A stretch of DNA of 64,000 nucleotides from contig NC_014228.1 in NCBI RefSeq assembly GCF_000252955.1, forward strand, positions 310,001 through 374,000, given 5' to 3'. Numbering within the stretch: position 1 is the stretch's first letter; each line of letters begins with the position of its first letter. The notes under the pieces were generated by a model. It was not told where the DNA came from, searched no databases, and saw nothing but the letters and a program-made list of their open reading frames with translations. Position numbers and translations under genes: made by a program. The stretch is from Xenorhabdus nematophila ATCC 19061. Lineage in GTDB: Bacteria > Pseudomonadota > Gammaproteobacteria > Enterobacterales > Enterobacteriaceae. Positions 1-10,964 of the stretch are shown in pieces.

Positions 1-797
1 GCAACGATAATCAATTCAGGCTGATAGCGTTGTAGTGCCGGCAGCACAATTTGATCCATGGCATACAGATAGCTATTGTGCCCGGCACCTGCCATCAATG
101 GGATGTTGATATTGAAACCTTCTCCTTTGCCAGCACCGATATCTTCTTCGCCACTGTAACCTTCGGGATAGCATCCATCCTGATGCAGTGAAATAGTCAA
201 AACATCATCACGTTCCCAGAAGATATGTTGTGTGCCATTACCGTGATGAACATCCCAGTCAAGAACTGCGACTCGGCCAACGCCAAGTTTTTCCTTCGCG
301 TGCTCAATGGCAAGGGCAATATTGGCAAGGAGACAAAATCCCATGGCTTGATCTGGCAGGCAATGGTGTCCGGGAGGGCGGGAAAGACTGTAAGCATTAT
401 CCAATTCATCTTCTAATACGGCTTTCACTGCGGCATAAGTCAGCCCGGCAGAGAGTTTGGCAATCTCATAGCTGCCTTGGCCTATTGATGCTTCTGGCCC
501 CAGTATTCCCGCGCCACTGTCACTCACGGATTTGAAACGTTGTAAATATTCTTCAGTGTGAACGAGCTTCAATGTTGCATCGTCGAGAGGTTCAGCATTT
601 CGTAAATGCAATGAACGGGTTAAACCAGAAACATCCATTAAACTTTTCATTCGGCGTTTAGTTTCTGGTGACTCGGCATGTCCTGCACTATTGGGCGGTT
701 GTACCCATCCACCGACGGGAAACGTTACGACATGTTGTAATCCAGAGTTATGCCAGAAACAGAGTTCATCAAAGAAAAAGCCGGTTTTGCGTAGCAT
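1..797 (-). CDS. Class II histone-deacetylase-like amidohydrolase (partial, 3' end cut by window)
   Basis: The reverse strand reads open from an ATG at 797 to the window edge (265 complete codons), so the C-terminus is missing. The protein starts MLRKTGFFFDEL and carries family signatures of the zinc-dependent arginase/deacetylase fold: RPPGHH, then DWDVHHGNGTQ, whose Asp and His residues bind zinc and act in catalysis. Bacterial relatives deacetylate acetylpolyamines or other small amides; the substrate here cannot be told from sequence. It is divergent from rep across a 256-bp AT-rich gap, so it probably has its own promoter. Family assignment is strong, precise function unknown. Confidence 0.85.
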   Translation of the reverse strand, partial: MLRKTGFFFDELCFWHNSGLQHVVTFPVGGWVQPPNSAGHAESPETKRRMKSLMDVSGLTRSLHLRNAEPLDDATLKLVHTEEYLQRFKSVSDSGAGILGPEASIGQGSYEIAKLSAGLTYAAVKAVLEDELDNAYSLSRPPGHHCLPDQAMGFCLLANIALAIEHAKEKLGVGRVAVLDWDVHHGNGTQHIFWERDDVLTISLHQDGCYPEGYSGEEDIGAGKGEGFNINIPLMAGAGHNSYLYAMDQIVLPALQRYQPELIIV

Positions 798-1001
798 GTT
801 ACATCACCCTTTTTTATTAATTTCACGTAAACAATAAATAATCTTTTTTATATAGACAGGTATAACATTAGTTAAGCCAAATTGATGCTAATTATTTCAA
901 TTACCGGAGAGTCACTATTTATTTAACTCAAATCATTTAAATCTTCAGAAAAAATCATCGATTTCATTTTTTATATGATTCCATAATTAAACCGTGCTTT
1001 C

Positions 1002-1010
1002 TGCTACAAT
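1002..1010 (+). promoter_or_regulatory. Candidate extended -10 promoter for rep
   Basis: TGCTACAAT matches an extended -10 element (TGnTATAAT) and sits 44 bp before the rep ATG. No convincing -35 hexamer is seen upstream, as expected for extended -10 promoters. The remainder of the 798-1053 gap is AT-rich with nothing else recognisable. Confidence 0.4.
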
Positions 1011-1053
1011 TCCCTCTTCTGATCTTTCATCCTGATATAACCTTCAAAACAGT

Positions 1054-3084
1054 ATGCGATTAAATCCAAGCCAACAACAAGCGGTTGAATTTGTCACAGG
1101 GCCTTGTCTGGTTCTGGCGGGAGCAGGTTCCGGCAAGACCCGCGTGATCACCAATAAAATTGCCCATCTGATCCGCGCTTGTGGCTATCAGGCTCGGCAT
1201 ATTGCCGCAGTCACCTTCACCAATAAGGCGGCACGTGAAATGAAAGAACGTGTGGCGCAAACGTTGGGCCGGAAGGAAACGAAGGGCCTGATGATCTCGA
1301 CTTTTCATACCCTGGGCCTGGAGATTATCAAGCGTGAATATCAGGCATTAGGTATGAAGAGCAATTTTTCGTTGTTCGATGATCAAGATCAAATGGCCTT
1401 ATTGAAAGATCTCACCGCAGATTTGCTGGAGGAAGATAAGGATCTGTTGCAAAAACTGATTTCAAGCATTTCTAACTGGAAGAATGATTTGATGTCACCG
1501 GAGCAGGTGGTGAGATCTGCTCGTTCGGCGCAGGAACACCAATTTGCAGAGTGTTATCGTCGTTATGACTTGCATCTGAACAGTTGCAATATTCTTGATT
1601 TTGATGATCTGATTACCAAACCAACCCTGTTATTAATGCGCGATGAAAACGTCAGGGAGCGCTGGCAGAATAGAATTCGTTACTTGCTGGTGGATGAATA
1701 TCAGGATACCAACACCAGCCAGTATCAATTGGTGAAATTGTTGGTGGGCAATCGTGCCCGCTTTACAGTCGTTGGTGATGATGATCAATCCATTTATTCA
1801 TGGCGTGGTGCCCGGCCACAGAATTTGATTCTGCTGAAAGAGGATTTCCCGCAATTGAATGTGATCAAGCTGGAGCAGAATTACCGTTCATCGGGACGGA
1901 TATTGAAAGCAGCGAATATCCTGATCGCCAACAACCCCCATGTATTTGAGAAAAAACTCTTTTCAGAGTTGCACTATGGCGATCCGCTCAGGGTGCTCGA
2001 AGCCAACAATGAAGATCATGAAGCTGAGCGTGTGATAGGTGAATTAATCGCCCATCATTTTATCAATAAGACGGAATACAAAGATTACGCCATCCTTTAT
2101 CGTGGTAATCACCAGTCCCGGATCTTCGAAAAAATGTTGATGCAAAACCGAATTCCTTACCGGATTTCGGGAGGAACATCGTTCTTTTCCCGGCCTGAGA
2201 TCAAAGACTTGCTTTCTTATTTGCGTGTTTTGACCAATCCTGAAGATGACAGTGCGTTCCTGCGTATTGTCAATACACCACGGCGAGAAATCGGCGCGGT
2301 GACGATCCAGAAATTGGGAGAGTGGGCAAATCAACGTAATAAAAGTCTTTATCAGGCCAGTTTCGATCTTGGTCTGGAACAGCATCTGACTGGGCGTGGT
2401 CTGGCAGCATTACATCGATTCACGCATTGGATGGAAGAGATATCCCGTCAGGTTGAGCGTGAGCCGCTGCTGGCCGTGAGGGATTTATTGCGTGGTATGG
2501 ACTACGAAAGCTGGCTATATGAAACTTCGCCCAGCCCAAAAGCGGCTGAAATGAGAATGAAAAACGTCAACCAGCTCTTCACATGGATGAGTGAAATGCT
2601 TGAGGGAGATGATTTGAATGAACCGATGACACTTTCTCAGGTAGTCGCACGCTTTACGTTGCGGGATATGTTGGAGCGCGGAGAGGAAGACGACGCATTG
2701 GATCAAGTTCAGTTGATGACGCTCCATGCCTCCAAGGGGCTGGAGTTTCCTTATGTTTTTCTGGTGGGGATGGAAGAGGGGTTGCTACCACATCAGAGTA
2801 GTATTGATGAAGAGAATATTGAGGAAGAGCGCCGTTTGGCTTATGTCGGCATTACTCGTGCACAGAGAGTGCTTTTTTTCACGCTGAGCAAAGAACGCCG
2901 TCAGTATGGTGAACTGATCCGTCCTGAACCGAGCCGATTCTTGCTTGAGCTACCACAAGATGATTTAGACTGGCCACGGGGTAAACGCGTGGTGAGTGCG
3001 GAAGAGCGGATGAAACAGGGACAATCTCGCCTTGCTGATATTAAATCACGTTTAGGACTCGGACAGAAAAACGTCGGTAAGTAA
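1054..3084 (+). CDS. rep: ATP-dependent DNA helicase Rep
   Basis: 676-residue SF1A 3'-5' DNA helicase (E. coli Rep has 673). Walker A AGAGSGKT is at residues 22-29, followed by the Ia motif [11 protein letters not shown], the DEYQD Walker B motif near residue 210, [12 protein letters not shown] (motif III), QNYRS (motif IV), and the C-terminal [13 protein letters not shown] and VGITRA motifs. Rep removes proteins ahead of replication forks as an accessory replicative helicase bound to DnaB. No good ribosome-binding site precedes the ATG, but the N-terminus [12 protein letters not shown] aligns with the start of E. coli Rep. Convergent with gppA, with about 29 bp between the two stop codons. 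Confidence 0.98.
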   Translation: MRLNPSQQQAVEFVTGPCLVLAGAGSGKTRVITNKIAHLIRACGYQARHIAAVTFTNKAAREMKERVAQTLGRKETKGLMISTFHTLGLEIIKREYQALGMKSNFSLFDDQDQMALLKDLTADLLEEDKDLLQKLISSISNWKNDLMSPEQVVRSARSAQEHQFAECYRRYDLHLNSCNILDFDDLITKPTLLLMRDENVRERWQNRIRYLLVDEYQDTNTSQYQLVKLLVGNRARFTVVGDDDQSIYSWRGARPQNLILLKEDFPQLNVIKLEQNYRSSGRILKAANILIANNPHVFEKKLFSELHYGDPLRVLEANNEDHEAERVIGELIAHHFINKTEYKDYAILYRGNHQSRIFEKMLMQNRIPYRISGGTSFFSRPEIKDLLSYLRVLTNPEDDSAFLRIVNTPRREIGAVTIQKLGEWANQRNKSLYQASFDLGLEQHLTGRGLAALHRFTHWMEEISRQVEREPLLAVRDLLRGMDYESWLYETSPSPKAAEMRMKNVNQLFTWMSEMLEGDDLNEPMTLSQVVARFTLRDMLERGEEDDALDQVQLMTLHASKGLEFPYVFLVGMEEGLLPHQSSIDEENIEEERRLAYVGITRAQRVLFFTLSKERRQYGELIRPEPSRFLLELPQDDLDWPRGKRVVSAEERMKQGQSRLADIKSRLGLGQKNVGK

Positions 3085-3113
3085 GCGTCTATCCCATTCG
3101 TTATAATGAAGGC

Positions 3114-4625
3114 TTAACCTAAATAGAAATTGTTTTGTTCTTCAAGGAACAAAGACCATTGAACATAACCTTGCCACTTTATTTCTTGCTGTAATGCCTC
3201 AGCCCTGAGAGGGTGCTGTATCTGCCATTGTTGAGGCAAGGTGATAATGAGAGTTTCATTTTCCACTTGTAACCGCAAGGCCGATAAGGTGTCATCATTG
3301 CGTCGGCGGCTAGTGAAAATAATCGCAAGGCGCAATAAGCGGCATAACCGTTGTACCTGCAACAGTGGCAGGGAATTTTGCTGGCTGAGTGATGCTAAAT
3401 CGACAGAACCGCTTTGATTTTTCAATAGAATCGCCAGTAGTCGTTTTTGGGCTGGCGTATAACCGGGCAGATCCAAGTGGCTGATCAGGTAGGCAGAATG
3501 TTCTGCCCCTTGGCGAAAATCAATGCACAGACCTATTTCATGGAGCAGACAGGCGCTGCTCAATAATTCGCGGCAACGTTCATCTAATTCCCATGGTTTG
3601 GCGATCTGTTGACAAAAATATTCAGTCAGTTGTTTAACTCGCTGTGCCTGTTCAGTATCCAGTTGAAAACGTTGCTGAATATTGTGTAAGGTTCTGGTAC
3701 GAATATCTTGTTCAACCGATAAATTTAACATCCCGTACACGAGCCCTTCGCGCAGCGCGCCACCTGCCAGTGTCATGCTTTCAATATTCAATGCTTGAAA
3801 AATGGCGATTAAGATCGCTAATCCACTTGGAAAAACCAATGCCCGTTCAAGTGTCAGACCGTCTATCTCCAGCTCTTCCAATTTGCCACATTCGATTGCC
3901 TGATATTTGAGTTGTTGAAGTTTCGGCAAAGTGATCAGCTCGTCCATGCCTTGAGCGATCATAATTTCCTGCAAGGCCTGCACGGTACCGGAAGCACCAA
4001 CACAAATTTGCCAGCCCTGTTCAAGCAAAATAGCGGTGACAGGGCTGAGAATATCATGGGCGGCAGATTCCGCTTTGGCAAAGTTGTCTTCTGTCAGGTT
4101 GCGGTCACTGAAATAGCGCTCTAGCCACGTGACACAGCCCATCTCAAGACTGAACAGCTGATTGGCTTTGGCTCCTGTACCTGTTACCAATTCTGTACTG
4201 CCTCCACCAATATCCACGACAAGCCGTTTTTCAGGCCCGCCGGTGGTATGGGCAACACCGTGATAAATAAGCTGAGCTTCTTCTTTGCCACTGATGATAC
4301 TGACGGAAATACCCAAGATTTCTGAAGCCTTCCTGACAAACTCATCTGAATTTGCCGCGAGTCGTAAGGTCGCTGTAGCAACAACACGGATATGCGTGGC
4401 AGGAATATCCTGCAAATATTCGGAAAAAAGTTGAAGGCATTGCCATCCTCGCTCCATGGCCTGTTGTGATAAATGGTTATGCTTATCCAACCCAGCGGCC
4501 AGCCTGACCTTACGCTTAATGCGGGTGACCACTTGAATGCTGCCGGAGACTTCACGGACAACCAGCATGTGGAAACTGTTTGAACCTAAATCGATAGCGG
4601 CATAGAGCGAAGAAGAAGCCAGCAT
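3114..4625 (-). CDS. gppA: Guanosine-5'-triphosphate,3'-diphosphate pyrophosphatase GppA
   Basis: 503 residues, Ppx/GppA phosphatase family. The N-terminal ASKHA fold begins [15 protein letters not shown], with the phosphate-binding [14 protein letters not shown] loop near residue 140 and the GASGTVQAL segment. The C-terminal half is HD-like. It hydrolyses pppGpp to ppGpp in the stringent response. It lies 58 bp downstream of rhlB on the same strand, as in E. coli, and is probably cotranscribed with it. Length and start agree with E. coli GppA (494 residues). Confidence 0.96.
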   Translation of the reverse strand: MLASSSLYAAIDLGSNSFHMLVVREVSGSIQVVTRIKRKVRLAAGLDKHNHLSQQAMERGWQCLQLFSEYLQDIPATHIRVVATATLRLAANSDEFVRKASEILGISVSIISGKEEAQLIYHGVAHTTGGPEKRLVVDIGGGSTELVTGTGAKANQLFSLEMGCVTWLERYFSDRNLTEDNFAKAESAAHDILSPVTAILLEQGWQICVGASGTVQALQEIMIAQGMDELITLPKLQQLKYQAIECGKLEELEIDGLTLERALVFPSGLAILIAIFQALNIESMTLAGGALREGLVYGMLNLSVEQDIRTRTLHNIQQRFQLDTEQAQRVKQLTEYFCQQIAKPWELDERCRELLSSACLLHEIGLCIDFRQGAEHSAYLISHLDLPGYTPAQKRLLAILLKNQSGSVDLASLSQQNSLPLLQVQRLCRLLRLAIIFTSRRRNDDTLSALRLQVENETLIITLPQQWQIQHPLRAEALQQEIKWQGYVQWSLFLEEQNNFYLG

Positions 4626-4683
4626 AGTATTTTATTCCGACATATATTATTTCAACATTATTTTATTTTAGCACCGTAGGATT

Positions 4684-5967
4684 TCAGCTTGGGTGTTTAC
4701 GGTTGCGTGTTGGATTTCCACGACGTGGCATATTTATACGGCGTGGGTGTCCCCCTGGACGTGTACGATTACGGCGCTTAGGAACGGGTAAATCTTTTAA
4801 TAACGCATCACTATTATATTTACTGACGGGTATCTGGTGCTGGATATACTCTTCAATAGAAGGTAAGTTCAACACATATTCTTCGCATGCCAGACTGATA
4901 GAGTGACCGCTTTCTCCGGCGCGTCCTGTCCGGCCAATCCGGTGAACATAATCTTCACAGTCATCCGGTAGATCATAATTAAATACATGCGTCACAGATG
5001 GAATATGCAGACCACGGGCAGCCACATCGGTCGCAACCAAAATATCCAGATTACCCAGACTGAATTCTTCGAGAATACGCAGTCGCTTTTTCTGGGCAAC
5101 ATCGCCAGTCAGAAGCCCAACGCGATGACCATCGGCAGCCAGATGAGTCCAGATATCTTCACAGCGGTGCTTGGTATTGGCAAAAATGATGCAACGATCC
5201 GGCCATTCTTCTTCCAGCAAGGTCTGTAACAGACGCATTTTTTCTTCATTGGAAGGATAAAATAGCTCTTCACGAATTCGGTGCCCTGTTTTCTGCAAGG
5301 GTTCAACTTCCACATATTCAGGGTTATTCATCTGTTCGAAAGCGAGTTCGCGCACCCGGTAAGACAGCGTCGCAGAAAAAAGCAAATTCAGTCTTTCTGT
5401 TGCTGCCGGGATACGGCGGAACAGCCAGCGAATGTCTTTGATAAAGCCTAAATCGTACATGCGATCAGCTTCATCAAGTACGACAACTTGAATCGCACCA
5501 AGATGAATATGGCCTTGTTTTGCATAATCGATCAAACGACCTGTTGTGCCAATAACGATATCAACACCTGATTCCAGCACCTTAAGCTGTTTATCATAGC
5601 CATCGCCACCGTAGGCAAGACCCATTTTCAATCCAGTGACTTCCGCCAGTTCTTTTGCGTCAGAATATATTTGGACAGCTAATTCACGGGTTGGAGCCAT
5701 AATCAGTGCTCTTGGCTGATTAATTTTACGCTCTTTCCCCGCAGGATGAGTTAATAAGTAATGAAAAGTAGACGCCAAAAATGCCAGCGTCTTGCCTGTT
5801 CCGGTTTGTGCTTGCCCCGCAACATCTCGGCCTTCGACAGTAAAAGGCAATGTTAGCGCCTGTATAGGCGTGCAGTTGGAAAACCCTTTTTTATCAAGGG
5901 CTCCTAGGACTTTGGGGTGCAATGCGAAGTCGGAAAACTTCTTTTCTGTCAAATGTGTTTTGCTCAT
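4684..5967 (-). CDS. rhlB: ATP-dependent RNA helicase RhlB
   Basis: 427-residue DEAD-box helicase of the RNA degradosome. Visible motifs in order: Q-motif region [13 protein letters not shown], Walker [21 protein letters not shown] in [16 protein letters not shown] in [11 protein letters not shown], and the C-terminal [10 protein letters not shown]. The basic Arg/Pro-rich tail after residue 395 is expected for RhlB, which binds RNase E and unwinds structured RNA for PNPase. Divergent from trxA and upstream of gppA, the same arrangement as in E. coli. Confidence 0.97.
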   Translation of the reverse strand: MSKTHLTEKKFSDFALHPKVLGALDKKGFSNCTPIQALTLPFTVEGRDVAGQAQTGTGKTLAFLASTFHYLLTHPAGKERKINQPRALIMAPTRELAVQIYSDAKELAEVTGLKMGLAYGGDGYDKQLKVLESGVDIVIGTTGRLIDYAKQGHIHLGAIQVVVLDEADRMYDLGFIKDIRWLFRRIPAATERLNLLFSATLSYRVRELAFEQMNNPEYVEVEPLQKTGHRIREELFYPSNEEKMRLLQTLLEEEWPDRCIIFANTKHRCEDIWTHLAADGHRVGLLTGDVAQKKRLRILEEFSLGNLDILVATDVAARGLHIPSVTHVFNYDLPDDCEDYVHRIGRTGRAGESGHSISLACEEYVLNLPSIEEYIQHQIPVSKYNSDALLKDLPVPKRRNRTRPGGHPRRINMPRRGNPTRNRKHPS

Positions 5968-6086
5968 AGTGTGGTAGAATATCAGTTAACTATTGCTTTA
6001 AGAAAGTGTATCCGCTGAAATAAAGACACCCTTATGTTGGTTAATGTACACTGACACCGTAAAAGATTTTACTTTTGGAGCAAAAA

Positions 6087-6443
6087 ATGAATGAAAAAAT
6101 TGTGAACGATGACGTTGTGAATGCGGGTATCGTTCATCTGTCTGATAGTGATTTCAACGAAGATAAACTGAATCTAAAAGGTATCGTCCTTGTTGATTTC
6201 TGGGCTGAATGGTGCGGCCCTTGTAAAATGATCGCGCCTATTTTGGATGAAATTGCTTCAGATTATGCTGGTAAATTGACAGTCGCCAAGCTGAACGTTG
6301 ATGATCACACTGGAACTGCACCAAAATTCGGCATTCGCGGTATCCCAACTATGATCCTGTTTAAAGATGGTGAGAAGGTCGCGGTAAAAGTGGGCGCATT
6401 GTCAAAAACTCAGCTGAAAGAGTTTTTGGAACCACACCTCTAA
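6087..6443 (+). CDS. trxA: Thioredoxin 1 with a short N-terminal extension
   Basis: 118-residue thioredoxin with active site WCGPC (Cys43 and Cys46) in the [15 protein letters not shown] context and the conserved cis-Pro in RGIPTM. It reduces protein disulfides in the cytoplasm using thioredoxin reductase. ATG at 6087 is chosen because GGAG at 6077-6080 is well placed; an in-frame TTG at 6075 overlaps that Shine-Dalgarno. Relative to E. coli TrxA (109 residues) there are about ten extra residues between the first residues and the HLSDSDF segment. Divergent from rhlB. Confidence 0.96.
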   Translation: MNEKIVNDDVVNAGIVHLSDSDFNEDKLNLKGIVLVDFWAEWCGPCKMIAPILDEIASDYAGKLTVAKLNVDDHTGTAPKFGIRGIPTMILFKDGEKVAVKVGALSKTQLKEFLEPHL

Positions 6444-6598
6444 TTAAGAGTCAGGTCACAGTAATTACGGGCGTTTAGCGTATAGAGTGATTTATCTTAT
6501 TGACCGCTAGACGTCCGCTACGAAGCATGGTAAGTTAGCGGCCATGTGCTTGTATGAGGCATTGCATAAGTGAATTTTTTATTCCAATATAAAATTTA

Positions 6599-6835
6599 TT
6601 AGTGTAAAAAGTTGACATTATGTATGTTGCATACTAAAAAATCTGTAGTATCTGATAAATCTGTTATTTCTGGATCACCTGAAGTATCTGATAGCATATC
6701 GCATTTGGTAAATTCGTTGAGCCTATATAAGATATTCAGTATATAGGTTAGTTCGCCGATAGCGTCCCGATACTGAACATCTCTAAGCCGGATGTTTTTA
6801 TAGTTATAATTTTTATAGTTATAAGCAGTGCTCAT
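6599..6835 (-). CDS. Doubtful small reading frame between trxA and rho
   Basis: A 78-codon frame beginning MSTAYNYKNYNYKN. The NYKN repetition comes from a short direct duplication in the DNA near 6800-6830. No Shine-Dalgarno precedes the ATG, no family is recognised, and the frame lies in the AT-rich rho leader region where E. coli has no comparable gene. It may be chance. Listed because it is the only reading frame of this size in a 645-bp gap. Confidence 0.2.
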   Translation of the reverse strand: MSTAYNYKNYNYKNIRLRDVQYRDAIGELTYILNILYRLNEFTKCDMLSDTSGDPEITDLSDTTDFLVCNIHNVNFLH

Positions 6836-7088
6836 ACCAAGATAAAGCTTACGCTGAGATAGTTCCTATATTGAAATTAACCACGTTTCGTTATTATCCC
6901 GATCGTGTCTTGGCAGTTTGTCAGCCTTATTTTGAAATCAATCTGAGTACTTCAAGCTATTGCCTTGTAATATAGATATGTTAGAAGGTTTTATTCGTTT
7001 CTGGTACAAATAAACAGGCACCGATAACGTTGCCATACCATTCACGTTCATAGTTCGAGATATACCCCGAGTTAAAGAACCCACCATT
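6836..7088 (+). promoter_or_regulatory. rho leader region
   Basis: Non-coding stretch leading into rho. The last 45 bases (AGTTCGAGATATACCCCGAG followed by AAAGAACCCACC) are, from memory, close to the E. coli rho leader. In E. coli this leader is the target of Rho autoregulation and encodes a small peptide RhoL. No RhoL homologue is recognisable; an 11-codon frame at 6978-7013 (MLEGFIRFWYK) has no good ribosome-binding site. Autoregulation here is inferred. Confidence 0.4.
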
Positions 7089-8348
7089 ATGAATCTTACC
7101 GAATTAAAGAATACGCCGGTATCTGAGTTGATTACTCTCGGCGAAAATATGGGGCTGGAAAATCTGGCTCGTATGCGTAAGCAAGACATCATTTTCTCTA
7201 TTCTCAAACAACACGCGAAAAGCGGAGAGGATATTTTCGGAGATGGTGTGCTGGAGATATTACAGGATGGATTTGGTTTCCTCCGCTCAGCAGACAGCTC
7301 CTACCTTGCAGGTCCCGATGATATCTACGTTTCTCCTAGTCAAATCCGCCGTTTTAACCTTCGTACCGGTGATACCATTTCAGGGAAAATCCGCCCACCA
7401 AAAGAAGGTGAACGCTATTTTGCCCTGCTGAAAGTCAATGAAGTTAACTTTGACAAACCTGAAAATGCTCGCAGTAAAATCCTGTTTGAAAACTTGACTC
7501 CGCTTCATGCCAACAACCGTCTGCGCATGGAACGTGGTAATGGTTCTACTGAAGATTTGACTGCCCGTGTATTGGATTTAGCTGCTCCGATTGGTCGTGG
7601 TCAACGTGGTTTGATTGTTGCTCCGCCAAAAGCAGGCAAGACCATGCTGCTGCAAAATATTGCAGCTAACATTGCCCATAACTATCCAGACTGTGTTCTG
7701 ATGGTGCTGTTGATTGATGAACGCCCAGAAGAAGTAACAGAAATGCAGCGTTTGGTTAAAGGTGAAGTCATTGCTTCAACTTTTGATGAGCCCGCTTCCC
7801 GTCACGTTCAAGTGGCTGAAATGGTGATCGAAAAAGCGAAGCGTTTAGTTGAGCATAAAAAAGACGTTATTATCCTGCTGGACTCCATTACTCGTCTGGC
7901 TCGTGCATATAACACCGTTGTTCCTGCATCTGGTAAGGTGCTGACGGGTGGTGTAGATGCGAATGCGTTGCATCGACCAAAACGTTTCTTTGGTGCTGCA
8001 CGTAATGTTGAAGAAGGCGGTAGCCTGACTATCATCGCCACTGCGCTGGTTGATACTGGCTCCAAAATGGATGAAGTTATTTACGAAGAATTTAAAGGTA
8101 CAGGTAATATGGAATTGCACCTGTCCCGTAAGATTGCTGAAAAACGCGTTTTCCCTGCTATTGATTACAATCGTTCCGGAACACGTAAAGAAGAGCTGCT
8201 TACTACACAGGATGAGCTACAGAAGATGTGGATCCTGCGTAAAATTATTCACCCAATGGGTGAAATTGATGCGATGGAATTCCTTATCAACAAACTGGCT
8301 ATGACAAAAACAAACGAAGAATTTTTCGACTTTATGAAACGTTCATAG
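7089..8348 (+). CDS. rho: Transcription termination factor Rho
   Basis: 419 residues, the same length as E. coli Rho. N-terminal helical and cold-shock-like RNA-binding domain ([12 protein letters not shown], then [13 protein letters not shown]), then the RecA-like ATPase: Walker A in [12 protein letters not shown] near residue 180, Walker B in [18 protein letters not shown]-loop region and R-loop in [20 protein letters not shown]. It forms a hexameric ring that tracks along RNA and terminates transcription. ATG start agrees with [14 protein letters not shown] of the family. A strong terminator follows. Confidence 0.99.
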   Translation: MNLTELKNTPVSELITLGENMGLENLARMRKQDIIFSILKQHAKSGEDIFGDGVLEILQDGFGFLRSADSSYLAGPDDIYVSPSQIRRFNLRTGDTISGKIRPPKEGERYFALLKVNEVNFDKPENARSKILFENLTPLHANNRLRMERGNGSTEDLTARVLDLAAPIGRGQRGLIVAPPKAGKTMLLQNIAANIAHNYPDCVLMVLLIDERPEEVTEMQRLVKGEVIASTFDEPASRHVQVAEMVIEKAKRLVEHKKDVIILLDSITRLARAYNTVVPASGKVLTGGVDANALHRPKRFFGAARNVEEGGSLTIIATALVDTGSKMDEVIYEEFKGTGNMELHLSRKIAEKRVFPAIDYNRSGTRKEELLTTQDELQKMWILRKIIHPMGEIDAMEFLINKLAMTKTNEEFFDFMKRS

Positions 8349-8392
8349 TTCTGTCAGTAAACCATCGTTCTGCACTAAATAATTAGTTAAAG

Positions 8393-8417
8393 CGCCACAT
8401 TTTTGTGGCGTTTTTTT
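8393..8417 (+). terminator. Intrinsic terminator of rho
   Basis: Seven-base-pair GC-rich stem CGCCACA/TGTGGCG with a four-T loop followed by seven T residues, 45 bp after the rho stop codon. Confidence 0.92.
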
Positions 8418-8688
8418 ATCATAAATGAGCCACTTCTATCTTAAGTGGCACATATTTTGCTTATCTTGGATATGGTAGTACGAGTAATTTTCTGAACGAA
8501 TGTTTGTACAGGTGTTCAGTAAATAATGGGTGATCACGATTTACAATTGGCTTTACCCATGTGTTGCTTCTTGTGCATGGAAGGACGTCTTGTGGTTAAC
8601 GGAAAACTTGTGGTGTTATTGCTATAAATATCTATAAGTTAATAAATAATAGATTCCCCATCATTATTTTTTGCAGAGAGTTGTTATT
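8418..8688 (+). other. Upstream region of the ECA operon
   Basis: 271 bp without a gene. It holds an inverted repeat GCCACTT...AAGTGGC at about 8427-8447 just past the rho terminator, then AT-rich DNA that presumably carries the wecA promoter. I cannot pick a convincing -35/-10 pair. No JUMPstart/ops element (GGCGGTAGCGT) is present. Confidence 0.4.
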
Positions 8689-9777
8689 GTGAATATTTCC
8701 CGCATGAGTGTTGACATTTTTTGCGTATTTATATTTTCATTTGTGTTTTTGTTTTTAGCACGCAAGATAGCAAAAAGTATCGGTCTGGTTGATAAGCCAA
8801 ATTACCGTAAGCGACATCATGGTTTAGTCCCTTTAGTTGGCGGTATATCTATTTTTTTTGGTGTGTGTTTTGCTTTTTCTATAACAAAAGAATTTATGCC
8901 GCATAAGTCGTTATATTTGACTTGTGCAGGGGTATTGGTTTTTGTTGGTATGCTGGATGACCGTTTTGACATCAGTGTAAAAATCCGAGCTACAATTCAG
9001 GCTTTGGTTGGAGTTAGCATGATGTATTTTGCTGATCTTAAAATAGAAAGTCTTGGGGACATATTTGGCTCATGGGAAATGATATTGGGACCATTTAGCT
9101 ATATAGTTACTTTATTTGCTGTTTGGGCCTCTATTAATGCTTTTAATATGATGGATGGTATTGATGGTCTGTTAGGCGGGCTTTCTTGTGTTTCTTTCGG
9201 CGCATTGGGAATTTTGTTGTACGAAAATGGTAATACTGCTCTTGCATTTTGGTGTTTCACGTTTATTGCAGGGATTTTACCTTACATTTTTCTCAACCTT
9301 GGATTACTTGGAAGACGCTTCAAAGTCTTTATGGGTGATGCGGGAAGTACGTTAATCGGCTTTACCATCATCTGGTTACTGACCGAAGTAACTCAAGGAG
9401 AGAACCGTTCTATTAACCCTGTGACCGCATTATGGATCATAGCGATTCCATTGATGGACATGGTGGCCATTATGTATCGCCGGTTACGCAAGGGGATGAG
9501 TCCGTTTTCTCCGGATCGCCAGCATATCCATCATTTGATTATGCGTGCTGGTTTCACTTCCCGTCAGGCATTTATGTTGATTACTTTGGCGGCAGCTTTG
9601 TTGGCATCTATTGGAATTATTGGAGAACGGTTAAGTTTTGTTCCTGAATGGGTGATGTTGGCATTATTTTTGCTTGCATTTATGTTATATGGCTACTGTA
9701 TCAAACGAGCATGGCGAGTAGCCCGTTTTATCAAACGGCTCAAGCGTCGTATGCGTCGGGAAGCAAGTCATCATTAA
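8689..9777 (+). CDS. wecA: Undecaprenyl-phosphate GlcNAc-1-phosphate transferase WecA
   Basis: 362-residue polytopic inner-membrane enzyme, first step of ECA lipid-carrier assembly: it joins GlcNAc-1-P to undecaprenyl phosphate (lipid I of ECA; also O-antigen initiation in many strains). About 11 membrane segments. Catalytic Mg-binding LDDRFDIS and NAFNMMDGIDGLLGG motifs are present, as are the GDAGSTLIGF and HIHHLIMRAG cytoplasmic loops. The GTG at 8689 is preferred over the in-frame TTG at 8671 because the protein then starts MNISRMSVDI like E. coli MNLLTVSTDL, with GAGAG about 8 nt upstream. First gene of the ECA operon. Confidence 0.97.
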   Translation: MNISRMSVDIFCVFIFSFVFLFLARKIAKSIGLVDKPNYRKRHHGLVPLVGGISIFFGVCFAFSITKEFMPHKSLYLTCAGVLVFVGMLDDRFDISVKIRATIQALVGVSMMYFADLKIESLGDIFGSWEMILGPFSYIVTLFAVWASINAFNMMDGIDGLLGGLSCVSFGALGILLYENGNTALAFWCFTFIAGILPYIFLNLGLLGRRFKVFMGDAGSTLIGFTIIWLLTEVTQGENRSINPVTALWIIAIPLMDMVAIMYRRLRKGMSPFSPDRQHIHHLIMRAGFTSRQAFMLITLAAALLASIGIIGERLSFVPEWVMLALFLLAFMLYGYCIKRAWRVARFIKRLKRRMRREASHH

Positions 9778-9807
9778 TATATTGACTTATCAAAGAGGTT
9801 TTGTGCA

Positions 9808-10878
9808 GTGATAAACTCAGAAACGAAATCTAAACAGGATCAACCTGCTATAGAGTATGAGTTGGATGTTCGTACGTTATGTCGTGCTCTATGGAAAGGA
9901 AAGATATGGATTATCGCACTGGCAATGATTTTCGCTGCCGTGGCTCTGGGCGCATCGTATCTGATGCAGCAAAAGTGGAGCGCAACCGCTATTGTGGATT
10001 TACCGACAACCAATAATCTGGGTAGCTACTATTCGCAACAACAATTTTTGCGTAATCTGGATACCCATATCAATGCCTCGCCAGAAGCTCAATTGCCGAC
10101 CATTCCTGATGGTGCATATAAAGAATTTATGACACAGGTCGCGGCATATGACACTCGTCGCGAATTCTGGCTTCATTCTGATTATTACAAACAGCGCAGG
10201 GAAGGGGGAGCCAAAGCGGATGCTGTGCTGCTGGATGAATTGATCAATGATATTAAGATCACACGCGGTGATGACAAAAACGCGCCGAACGACAGTATCA
10301 AATTAACGGCAGAAACAGCGACTGATTCTAATCAGCTTCTGCGCAAATATATTGCGTTTGCTAATCAGCGGGCGAGTGAGCACCTGAATAATGAAATTAA
10401 AGGTGCATGGGCAACGCGTACTCAGTCAATGAAAGCGTTGGTCAAACGTCAGGAGATGGTTGCCAAGGCAATGTATACACGCGAATTGAATGTCTTGCAG
10501 CAGTCTTCGAACGTGGCTGAGAAGCAAGGTATTCACCGTAATCAAACAGACATTCCTATTGAAGAATTGCCAGAATCCAAAATGTTCATGCTGGGTACGT
10601 CATTGTTGCAAGCCCAGATTGAAACGTTGGAAGCGACCGGTCCTGACTACAGTATCGATTATGATCAAAATATAGCGATGCTGGCGACACTGAATGTCGG
10701 CCCAACCCTGCAAGACACTTTCCAAACTTACCGTTATCTCAGAACACCGGAGGAACCGGTTGGCCGGGATAGTCCCCGTCGTATTTTTATGATGGTTATG
10801 TGGGGTGCTGTTGGCATGTTGATGGGTGCCGGTTTGGCCTTGGTCAGACGCCATCGTTACAGCAACCCAGAGCAATAA
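9808..10878 (+). CDS. wzzE: ECA polysaccharide chain-length modulator WzzE
   Basis: 356 residues, Wzz/PCP1 family. One transmembrane segment near residues 31-51 (GKIWIIALAMIFAAVALG), a large periplasmic coiled-coil domain, and a second one near the C-terminus (MMVMWGAVGMLMGAGLAL), preceded by the proline-rich PEEPVGRDSPRR motif typical of Wzz proteins. It sets the number of repeat units in ECA chains made by WzyE. GTG start with AGAGG about 10 nt upstream. Thirty bases follow wecA. Confidence 0.95.
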   Translation: MINSETKSKQDQPAIEYELDVRTLCRALWKGKIWIIALAMIFAAVALGASYLMQQKWSATAIVDLPTTNNLGSYYSQQQFLRNLDTHINASPEAQLPTIPDGAYKEFMTQVAAYDTRREFWLHSDYYKQRREGGAKADAVLLDELINDIKITRGDDKNAPNDSIKLTAETATDSNQLLRKYIAFANQRASEHLNNEIKGAWATRTQSMKALVKRQEMVAKAMYTRELNVLQQSSNVAEKQGIHRNQTDIPIEELPESKMFMLGTSLLQAQIETLEATGPDYSIDYDQNIAMLATLNVGPTLQDTFQTYRYLRTPEEPVGRDSPRRIFMMVMWGAVGMLMGAGLALVRRHRYSNPEQ

Positions 10879-10964
10879 TCACCTATAAATAGAAGCCGGG
10901 ATGGCAACTAACAATGCCCTTTCGTGGAATTATCTACAATGATTGACAAAATAAGAGAGTCACT

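Noticed and set aside
6938-7207. 89-codon minus-strand frame across the rho start
   Set aside because: It is antisense to the rho leader and rho N-terminus, both strongly conserved on the plus strand.
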